Assembly (NCBI RefSeq): GCF_003315795.1
Contig: NZ_QMEY01000033.1
Location: forward strand, 28,904-92,903
Direction of reading: 5' to 3'
Source: Spongiactinospora rosea
Lineage (GTDB): Bacteria > Actinomycetota > Actinomycetes > Streptosporangiales > Streptosporangiaceae
Length of the DNA: 64,000 nucleotides
The notes beneath the pieces were generated by a model, which worked only from the letters and a program-made list of their open reading frames with translations, did not search any database and was not told the DNA's origin. The position numbers and the translations under genes are program-made. This document shows positions 57,319 to 64,000 of the stretch, one piece after another. The first letter of the stretch is position 1. The number at the start of each line of letters is the position of its first letter.

Positions 57319-59004
57319 ATGAGCCATCCGCATCCCGATCTCGGCCCGCCGCCGCCACTGCCCGCGGGCGCGTTGCGCATCGTGGCGCTCGGCGGCCTCG
57401 GGGAGATCGGCCGCAACATGGCGGTCTTCGAGTACGGCGGCCGCCTGCTGGTCGTCGACTGCGGCGTGCTCTTCCCCGAGCCCGACCAACCGGGGATCGA
57501 CCTGATCCTCCCGGACTTCGACTACATCCGCGACCGCCTGGACGACATCGAGGCGGTGATCCTCACCCACGCGCACGAGGATCACATCGGCGCGGTGCCG
57601 TACCTGCTGCGCGAGCGGCCGGACATCACGGTGGTGGGGTCGCGGCTCACTCTCGCGCTGATCGAGAGCAAGCTCACCGAGCACCGCATCCAGCCGGTCA
57701 AGCACGAGGTGGTCGAGGGCGAGCGGCACTCCTTCGGCCCCTTCGAGTGCGAGTTCTTCGCGGTCAACCACTCGATCCCGGACGCGCTGGCCGTCGCGCT
57801 GCGCACGGAGGCGGGCATCGTCCTGCACACCGGCGACTTCAAGATGGACCAGCTGCCGATGGACGGCAGGCTGACCGACCTCGGCGGCTTCGCCAGGCTC
57901 GGCGCCGAGGGCGTCGACCTGCTGATGTCCGACTCCACCAACTCCGAGGTGCCCGGCTTCGTCACCAGCGAGCGCGAGATCGCCCCGGTGATCGACGACG
58001 TGTTCCGCCGCGCCGAGCAGCGGATCATCGTGGCCTGCTTCGCCTCCCACGTCCACCGCGTCCAGCAGGTGCTGGACGCCGCCGACAAGCACGGCCGCAA
58101 GGTCGCCCTGATGGGCCGGTCGATGGTGCGCAACATGGGCGTCGCCCGCGACCTCGGCTACCTGAAGGTCCCGCCCGGCCTGATGCTGGACGCCAAGGAG
58201 ATCGAGCAGTGGCCGCCCAAGGACGTGGTGCTGATCTGCACCGGGTCGCAGGGCGAGCCGATGGCCGCGCTGTCGCGGATGGCCAACCGCGACCACCCGA
58301 TCCGGATCACCGAGGACGACACCGTCCTGCTGGCCTCCTCGCTCGTCCCGGGCAACGAGACCGCGGTGAACAAGGTCATCAACGGCCTGACCCGCTGGGG
58401 CGCGCGGGTGATCCACAAGGGCAACGCCCGGGTCCACGTCTCCGGCCACGCCGCCGCGGGCGAGCTGCTCTACGTGCTCAACCTCACCAGGCCCTCCAAC
58501 TTCATGCCGGTGCACGGCGAGTGGCGGCACCTGCGGGCGCACGCCAGGCTGGCGGCGCTGACCGGGGTGCCCGACGACCACATCGTCATCGCCGAGGACG
58601 GCGTGGTGGTGGACCTGCTCGACGGCCGGGCCAGGATCGTGGGCGCGGTCAAGGCCGGGTACGTCTACGTCGATGGCACCTCCGTGGGCGGCGTGACCGA
58701 CGTGGCCCTGAAGGACCGGCGGATCCTCGGCGACGAGGGGTTCATCTCCATCGTCATCGTGGTCGACTCGACCACGGGCAAGCTGACCGGCGGCCCCGAG
58801 GTGCACGCCAGGGGCTCGGGCATCGACCTCGACGCCTTCGAGGCGGTCATCCCGCAACTGGAGCACGCCCTTGAGGAGGCGGCCCTCGACGGGGTCGCCG
58901 ACGTGCAGCAGATGCGCCGGGTGGTCCGACGTACGGTGGGGCGCTGGGTGAGCGACACCTACCGCAGACGGCCGATGATCATCCCCGTGGTGGTCGAGGT
59001 CTGA
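57319..59004 (+). CDS. rnj: Ribonuclease J
   Basis: 561 residues. Metallo-beta-lactamase site VILTHAHEDHIGAVPYLL (HxHxDH), VDCGVLFPEPDQPGID, LHTGDFKMDQLP, beta-CASP motifs with VACFASHVHRVQQVLD and ICTGSQGEPMAAL, then HVSGHAAAGELLYVLNLTRPSNFMPVHGEWRHL. It processes and degrades RNA from the 5' end. A strong 19-bp terminator follows. Confidence 0.97.
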   Translation: MSHPHPDLGPPPPLPAGALRIVALGGLGEIGRNMAVFEYGGRLLVVDCGVLFPEPDQPGIDLILPDFDYIRDRLDDIEAVILTHAHEDHIGAVPYLLRERPDITVVGSRLTLALIESKLTEHRIQPVKHEVVEGERHSFGPFECEFFAVNHSIPDALAVALRTEAGIVLHTGDFKMDQLPMDGRLTDLGGFARLGAEGVDLLMSDSTNSEVPGFVTSEREIAPVIDDVFRRAEQRIIVACFASHVHRVQQVLDAADKHGRKVALMGRSMVRNMGVARDLGYLKVPPGLMLDAKEIEQWPPKDVVLICTGSQGEPMAALSRMANRDHPIRITEDDTVLLASSLVPGNETAVNKVINGLTRWGARVIHKGNARVHVSGHAAAGELLYVLNLTRPSNFMPVHGEWRHLRAHARLAALTGVPDDHIVIAEDGVVVDLLDGRARIVGAVKAGYVYVDGTSVGGVTDVALKDRRILGDEGFISIVIVVDSTTGKLTGGPEVHARGSGIDLDAFEAVIPQLEHALEEAALDGVADVQQMRRVVRRTVGRWVSDTYRRRPMIIPVVVEV

Positions 59005-59014
59005 CAGCGGAACG

Positions 59015-59056
59015 CGAAAGGACGGCAGGCGCGATCACGCGCCTGCCGTCCTTTCG
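59015..59056. terminator. Bidirectional terminator after rnj
   Basis: A 19-bp perfect stem (59015-59033 with 59038-59056) around ATCA, with outer CGAAAGG/CCTTTCG, lies between convergent genes and can stop both. Confidence 0.88.
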
Positions 59057-59076
59057 TTTCCGCGGGGTTCCGGCCG

Positions 59077-62000
59077 CTACCTGACCTTGACGGTGGCCTC
59101 GCGGGTGACGCCGCTGACGGTCACCGACAGCGTCACGGTGCCGGGCCTGCGGGCGGTCAGCCTGCCGGTCGCCGGGTCGAAGGCCGCCACGTGGTAGCCG
59201 TGGGCCGTACGCGGGTCGCCGATGTGCAGGGTGCGCCCGCCCGACCACTCCGCGCCGACCGGGTAGGCCACCGGCACCTGCCGGCCGCCCTGGGTCAGGA
59301 CGGCGGACACCGCCGCCGAGGCGCCCCTGGCCAGCTCGGCGGGCGCGGTGAGGGTCAGCGCGTCCACGTGCGGCCTGGTCTGCGCGGTGAGCCAGCGCGG
59401 CCCGCCCGCGAACGGCAGCACCTTGGCGGCCAGCCGGTCCAGCCGGGAGACCGGGTCCACCCCGAACATGGTCCAGCCGGTGAAGCCGCCCTCACCCGGC
59501 TCGGTGGCCGGGGCCTTGGCGGAGTTGCCGTTCACCAGGTACGGCACGCCGTCCACCCGGGAGGCGTGGAAGGTGCCGACGTGCCCGCCGACGAACGCCG
59601 CGCCCTTGCCGGTCCGGTGCTGGAAGTCGGCCAGCCACTGTTCCACCAGCGCGGCCTCCTTGCGGTCGCCGAGCTGGCTGCCCTTGCCGGGGGTGGGGTC
59701 GCGCGGCGGGTGGTGCTCGATCAGCACGAACGAGCCGATCGAGTCGTCGCGGGCCGCCTCGTCCAGCGACCGGCGCAGCCGCTCGATCTGGTCGAAGCCG
59801 CCGCCTCTGATCGTGCCGAGCGAGGTGTCCAGGGTGACGAACCTGGTGCCCTTGTGGTCGAACGTGCGGTGGGTGTCGCCGAAGCGGGCCTTGAAGTTCG
59901 CGATGCTCGCGCCCATCACCTCGTGGTTGCCGGGCACGTAGTGGTACGGCAGCGCGCCGCCCAGCTCCTCGTCCAGGATGCGCTTGGCGAGGTCGAAGTC
60001 GGCCTCCGACGCCTCGTCCACCAGGTCGCCCGCGATCACCAGGAAGTCCGGCCGGGCCGCCTTGATCTCGCGCAGCGTGCGCCGCGCGCCCGCGACCAGC
60101 GGGGAGTTCGGGTCGCGCGCGACGAACTGCGCGTCGGACATGACGGCGAAGCGCCAGTCGCGGCGGTCCAGCTCGCCGGAGATCAGCCGGTCCTTGACGG
60201 CGTCCGGCTCCGGGGCCTCGATGGACGGCGCGACCTGCGCGTACACCTCGTCGATCAGCACGTCGCCGGTGTACTGCCGGTCGGCCTTCAGCTCGATCGT
60301 GTAGAAGCGGCTGACCGAGACCGGCTGCGGCAGCCCGGCGGGCACCGGGATCTCGATCTCCTTCCAGCCCTGCCAGGTGATGTACGGGCCGTAGACCGAG
60401 GTCGCCTTGCCCGCAGCGTCGACGACGGTGAACGCCGTCCACTCGCCGCGCCCGTGACCGTAGACCGACAGGCCGAAGGCGCGGGTCTGGCCGGGCAGGC
60501 CGAGGTTGCGCGGGGGGATGGCGTACGCGGTGCGGGTCGCGGTGGACTTGGTGAAGTCGTAGGACAGCTTCAGCCCCGGACCGGAACTTCCTCCGGCGAC
60601 CGGTTCGACGGCGGCGGTGCCGCGCGCCGAGCCCGCCTTCCACTGGGCGCCGTCGCCCATGTCGGCCAGCACCCGCTTCTCCACGCCCACGGTGACCGCG
60701 ACGGTGGCGGTGCGGCCCGCCGCCTTGACGGTGACCAGGGCGGCCCCTGAGGGGCGCTTGGCGGAGATCGTGTACCCGCCGGACTCGCCCGGCGCGACGG
60801 TGAGCAGCGCGGTGTCGTACTCCAGCCGGACGTCGGCGGGCTCGACCGGGGCCGAGTTGCCGTGCTGGTCGTAGCCGACGACGCCGAACGCGGCCTTGCC
60901 CGAGGCGTCCGCGATGTTGACCGACGGGTGGGTGGTGTCCAGCCGGGCCAGCGGTCCCAGTACCTCCAGCTTGACGCTGCCGCGCACCCGTCCGGAGCGG
61001 GCGGTCACGGTGGCGGTCCCGGGCAGCGCGGCACGGAACACGCCGCCGTCGTCCGCCCGGCCGTGGGTGGCCGTCCAGCGGATGTCGCGCGGCGCGCCCG
61101 CCGGGCCGTACACCTCGTCGTGGCCGGTGGCGGCGATCGTGCGGGTCAGGCCGAGGAAGACCCGGTCGGGACGTCCGCCGGCGACCGGGCCGGTGCCCGG
61201 GGCGACCGAGGGGTCCACGGCGGGACGCACCCAAAGGCCGTGCAGCCTGCCGCTGCCCTTGGCGCGGTGGATCGCCAGGCCGTTGGGCACCAGGCGCTCG
61301 GTGCCGTCGTTGGGCTCGTTCTCGACGCGCACCCGCTCGGCGCCGGGCTCGCGGACCGCCATGGTGGCCGAACCGCCGCCGTCGATCTCCAGGCCGACGT
61401 GCGCGCCGAGCGCGACGAGCCGGTCGGCCATCTCCTTGAGGGAAGCGCCGCGGCTGTTGACGGTGCGGTTGCCGTCCACGGTGACCAGGTACATCTCGGT
61501 GCCGTCGGCGTTGAAGCCGAGCGCCATCCGGGCGGCCAGGGTCGTGTCGTCGGCGGGCTGTGCCGCGCCGTCCTTGACCAGCAGGCTCCTGCCGCCGATG
61601 GCGGTACGCGCGGGGCCGGTGTCCTGGCTGGGCCGGGGGCGGTAGGTGATCTCGACGGGGTCGCCAGGGGCGAGCGCGGCCAGCCTGGCGGCTCCGGCGT
61701 CGCGGCCGAGCAGCACGGTCGCGCCCGCAGGGATCTCGCCCTCCCCCGCGCCTGTGGTCACCCGCTCGACCTTGCCGTCCCTGATCAGGGCCTCGGTCAC
61801 CTGGGTGACGCCCTGGACGGCCCTGGTGCGCGAGAAGGCGCCCCAGCGGGCGTCGTAGGCACCGATGCCGCCCTGGGGCAGGTCGGTGGCGTTGAGCCGG
61901 TCCAGCTTGACCCGCTCGTCGCGGGGGAGCGCGACCGTGCCCTCGAAGAGCATGTCGAGCACCCGCCCGACGCCCTTGGCGTCGATGGTGGCGGCCCGGT

Positions 62001-62508
62001 TCCAGTCGGCGGACGGGGACTTGATCAGCTTGCCGTCCTGGACGGCGACGCCGAGCGGCGCGCCGGAGTTGTTGATGTCGAAGAAGTCGCCGTTGACGGC
62101 GGCCACCGCGCCGGCCTTGTCGGCCATCTCGCTGATCTTGCCGGTGGCGGCGATCTTCCCGGTGTCGAGGTAGCCGACCGTGTTGCCCTTTTTGAGGTCG
62201 ATGGTCAGCGCGTCGGACCGTTGCCAGCCGCGCGGGTCGAGGGTGTCGATCGAGTCGATCTCGACACCGGGCGCGACGGGCCTTTCGGTGTGGAAGGTCT
62301 CGACCCGGGAGCCCGCGGCGGCGGCCGGACCGGCCAGCGTGGTGGCCGCGGGCGGGTGCGACGACGCGCCCATGGCCTGGGGCGCGGTGTCGGCGACGGG
62401 ATCGGCCGGCGGCGCGGCCGTGGCGGTGGCGGGTAGCGCCACCAGGCCGAGTACGGCGGCCGCCAGCAGGGCCGCGGTACGGCCCCGGGGAGAGCGATGC
62501 CTGGACAG
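59077..62508 (-). CDS. Secreted phosphodiester glycosidase (NAGPA-like) with metallophosphoesterase domain, CTG start
   Basis: 1143 residues if started at CTG 62508. CTG is inferred because GGAGG stands five bases upstream and the reading frame then gives a good Sec signal (MSRHRSPRGRTAALLAAAVL..., cleavage near residue 31); the first ATG/GTG-type codon is GTG 62442, inside the hydrophobic core. Domains: phosphodiester glycosidase/NAGPA (about 60-400; AAVNGDFFDI, EIDGGGSATMAV, VPNGLAIH), Ig-like (about 470-570), jelly-roll-like (620-760), and calcineurin-type phosphoesterase (780-1000; VMSDAQF, VIAGDLVDEA, VPGNHEVMG, GGHVG). It could uncap GlcNAc-phosphodiesters and then remove phosphate, as on teichoic acids. 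It is divergent from the epimerase. Confidence 0.85.
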   Translation of the reverse strand: MSRHRSPRGRTAALLAAAVLGLVALPATATAAPPADPVADTAPQAMGASSHPPAATTLAGPAAAAGSRVETFHTERPVAPGVEIDSIDTLDPRGWQRSDALTIDLKKGNTVGYLDTGKIAATGKISEMADKAGAVAAVNGDFFDINNSGAPLGVAVQDGKLIKSPSADWNRAATIDAKGVGRVLDMLFEGTVALPRDERVKLDRLNATDLPQGGIGAYDARWGAFSRTRAVQGVTQVTEALIRDGKVERVTTGAGEGEIPAGATVLLGRDAGAARLAALAPGDPVEITYRPRPSQDTGPARTAIGGRSLLVKDGAAQPADDTTLAARMALGFNADGTEMYLVTVDGNRTVNSRGASLKEMADRLVALGAHVGLEIDGGGSATMAVREPGAERVRVENEPNDGTERLVPNGLAIHRAKGSGRLHGLWVRPAVDPSVAPGTGPVAGGRPDRVFLGLTRTIAATGHDEVYGPAGAPRDIRWTATHGRADDGGVFRAALPGTATVTARSGRVRGSVKLEVLGPLARLDTTHPSVNIADASGKAAFGVVGYDQHGNSAPVEPADVRLEYDTALLTVAPGESGGYTISAKRPSGAALVTVKAAGRTATVAVTVGVEKRVLADMGDGAQWKAGSARGTAAVEPVAGGSSGPGLKLSYDFTKSTATRTAYAIPPRNLGLPGQTRAFGLSVYGHGRGEWTAFTVVDAAGKATSVYGPYITWQGWKEIEIPVPAGLPQPVSVSRFYTIELKADRQYTGDVLIDEVYAQVAPSIEAPEPDAVKDRLISGELDRRDWRFAVMSDAQFVARDPNSPLVAGARRTLREIKAARPDFLVIAGDLVDEASEADFDLAKRILDEELGGALPYHYVPGNHEVMGASIANFKARFGDTHRTFDHKGTRFVTLDTSLGTIRGGGFDQIERLRRSLDEAARDDSIGSFVLIEHHPPRDPTPGKGSQLGDRKEAALVEQWLADFQHRTGKGAAFVGGHVGTFHASRVDGVPYLVNGNSAKAPATEPGEGGFTGWTMFGVDPVSRLDRLAAKVLPFAGGPRWLTAQTRPHVDALTLTAPAELARGASAAVSAVLTQGGRQVPVAYPVGAEWSGGRTLHIGDPRTAHGYHVAAFDPATGRLTARRPGTVTLSVTVSGVTREATVKVR

Positions 62509-62544
62509 GGGGACCTCCGATGAGGACTGAGTTGAGCATCGGAA

Positions 62545-62565
62545 GTCAACTAGAACATGGTTGAC
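62545..62565. promoter_or_regulatory. Inverted repeat between the glycosidase and epimerase genes
   Basis: GTCAAC (62545-62550) and GTTGAC (62560-62565) form a perfect pair nine bases apart, in the divergent promoter region. It may be an operator for either gene. Confidence 0.35.
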
Positions 62566-62727
62566 GAAAAATACCCAGAGATCATGAACTAGAGGCGAAA
62601 AGTTTCATGGGGTGATATGCCAGGTGTTCACCGCCCGGCTGGTGAAAACCGCGCGTCACAGGGCCGCCCATGGCGGCCTGTGATCGGCGTGATAGGAGTT
62701 GACCAGCGGTATCAAGGTGGGGGAGCC

Positions 62728-63750
62728 ATGCGCAAAGAGCGGTTCGGCACGCTTTCCTCTGGTCAGGCGGTCGAGCGGTTCACGCTCGACGGCGGCGACC
62801 GGCTGCGGATCGCGGTGCTGACGTACGGCGGGATCATCCAGGCGATCGAGACGCCCGACGCGTCCGGGCGCATGGCGGGCGTGGCGCTCGGCTTCGACAC
62901 CCTGGACGGCTACCTGGAGCGCAGCCCCTACTTCGGGGCGCTGGTCGGCCGGTACGCCAACCGCATCGGCGGCGCCGCGTTCACCCTCGACGGCACCGCC
63001 CGCGTCCTCGCCCCCAACGTGCCGCCCGACACGCTGCACGGCGGGTGGCAGGGCTTCGACAAGCGGGTCTGGGACGCCGAACCGGACGGCGACAGGTCGC
63101 TCGCCCTGTCCTACGTCAGCCCCGACGGCGAGGAGGGCTATCCCGGCACGCTGGGCGTCCGGGTGGTCTACACCGTCACCCCGCAGGGGGAGCTGCGCAT
63201 CGAGTACCGGGCCACCACCGACGCGCCCACCGTGCTCAACCTGACCAACCACTCCTACTTCAACCTCGCCGGGGCGGGCGAGGGCGACGTGCTGGACCAC
63301 GTGCTCACCATCGACGCCGACCACTACCTGCCCGAGGACGAGCGGCAGATCCCGACGGGCGAGGTGGCCCCGGTGGCGGGCACGCCGTTCGACTTCACCC
63401 GGCCCCACCGGATCGGCGAGCGCATCGGCGCGGACCACCCGCAGCTCCGCGTCGGCAAGGGCTATGACCACTGCTGGGTGTTCAACGACGGCGACGGCGT
63501 GCGGGCGCGGGTGGAGGAGCCGACCTCCGGGCGGGTCCTCGAAGTCCTGACGACCGAGCCGGGGGTGCAGTTCTACACCGGCAACATGCTCGGTACGGAC
63601 GGCACGCCGTACGCGCCGTACGCGGCCCTGTGCCTGGAGGCCCAGCACTTCCCCGACTCGCCCAACCGGCCCGAGTTCCCCTCCACCGTGCTGCGGCCGG
63701 GGGAGGAGTTCGTCTCGGTCACGACCTACCGGTTCGGCACGGTCGCCTAG
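62728..63750 (+). CDS. Aldose 1-epimerase (galactose mutarotase family)
   Basis: 340 residues. Mutarotase motifs: GVALGFDTLDGYLERSPYFGALVGRYANRIGGAAF, DTLHGGWQGFDKRVWDA (catalytic His region), VLNLTNHSYFNLAG and GVQFYTGNML, ending CLEAQHFPDSPN. It interconverts alpha and beta sugars in the cytosol or outside; no signal is seen. GGGGAG precedes ATG 62728. No galactose operon is visible. Confidence 0.93.
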   Translation: MRKERFGTLSSGQAVERFTLDGGDRLRIAVLTYGGIIQAIETPDASGRMAGVALGFDTLDGYLERSPYFGALVGRYANRIGGAAFTLDGTARVLAPNVPPDTLHGGWQGFDKRVWDAEPDGDRSLALSYVSPDGEEGYPGTLGVRVVYTVTPQGELRIEYRATTDAPTVLNLTNHSYFNLAGAGEGDVLDHVLTIDADHYLPEDERQIPTGEVAPVAGTPFDFTRPHRIGERIGADHPQLRVGKGYDHCWVFNDGDGVRARVEEPTSGRVLEVLTTEPGVQFYTGNMLGTDGTPYAPYAALCLEAQHFPDSPNRPEFPSTVLRPGEEFVSVTTYRFGTVA

Positions 63751-63834
63751 CGGCTAGCCCCGTTTTCCGCACGTGAGGCTTTTTGAAGATCGCCGGGTTG
63801 CCGTGGTGATCGTCGTCGCGATATCACCTGGCTG

Positions 63835-64000
63835 GTGAGACAGCGTGCGCAGTGGGGCCAGGCCAGTGTCGAGAAGATGCTCGGAGCGTTACCGGTCATC
63901 GCCGGGTTCTGCTCGCGGTTACGGATCCGGGAGCTGGTGGATGCGGCCTGCCCGGTGCGGGACACGGCGGAGTTGACGCATGGACAGGTGATCGAGGCGC
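63835..64000 (+). mobile_element. Start of an IS1634-like transposase, cut by the window edge
   Basis: The frame from GTG 63835 (start uncertain) runs off the edge: KMLGALPVIAGFCSRLRIRELVDAACPVRDTAELTHGQVIEA. The P(L/V)x(6)C-RLx(4)VDxxCPVRD....THGQ pattern fits the N-terminus of IS1634/DUF4277-type transposases. No inverted repeat could be matched because the far end is outside the window. It follows the epimerase gene by 85 bp. Confidence 0.6.

Noticed and set aside
1..64000. tRNA, rRNA or CRISPR array
   Set aside because: No cloverleaf, rRNA segment or regularly spaced repeat array was seen when reading the intergenic regions.

Overview
The window is chromosomal DNA of a high-GC actinomycete, and I place it, as an inference, in or near the Streptosporangiaceae. 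The reasons are very high GC with long antisense shadow frames, the DUF397 / XRE-DUF5753 / HATPase trio, a MsiK-type sugar transporter lacking its own ATPase, many GTG starts, several apparently leaderless genes, and the order rimP-nusA-ylxR-infB-DUF503-rbfA-nrnA-truB-ribF-rpsO-pnp-M16-dapB.

Layout. 1-10.4 kb is an accessory/regulatory region: a truncated phosphotransferase and an inositol-phosphatase-like protein, an XRE-TPR regulator, a membrane-anchored CHAP hydrolase, a sialidase, a kinase-fold protein that has lost catalytic residues, and a DUF397/XRE/HATPase set. 10.4-17.1 kb is an amino-sugar locus: a MerR regulator, an N-acetylglucosamine-type kinase, an RpiR regulator, a UPF0309-type SIS protein and the NgcEFG-like importer. 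17.1-24 kb has a DNA-alkylation repair gene coupled to a KstR2-like TetR, a PhoD phosphodiesterase, a NagZ-type glycosidase behind a perfect palindrome, a pentapeptide-repeat protein, a small secreted protein and a GntR regulator. 24-32.8 kb is mixed metabolism: GNAT, CutC, HpcH-like lyase with a ferredoxin reductase, proS, and a pair of ferritin-like proteins. 32.9-48.5 kb is the conserved translation/RNA block ending at dapB, interrupted by one reversed TRM11-like gene. 48.5-56.3 kb is a block of ADA, menA, GNAT, CGNR, MocR/EamA, a diiron protein and GntR lying between dapB and dapA. 56.3-64 kb holds dapA, rnj, a large secreted phosphodiester glycosidase/phosphoesterase, an aldose epimerase and the start of an insertion sequence.

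Working together. Several scattered genes fit one theme, recovery of cell-wall and amino-sugar material: CHAP hydrolase, sialidase, GlcNAc-type kinase, SIS protein, NgcEFG, PhoD, NagZ and the NAGPA-type glycosidase with phosphoesterase. The link is inferred from family functions; the genes are not one operon.

The points most worth a second look are: a divergent MocR/transporter pair whose two start codons share one CATG; a strong terminator at 56.14-56.19 kb with no gene upstream of it on that strand (possible small RNA); a leaderless seven-codon ORF coupled to nagZ under a perfect palindrome; the pseudokinase; the secreted glycosidase that appears to start at CTG; and ylxR, whose expected start is out of frame with its body.
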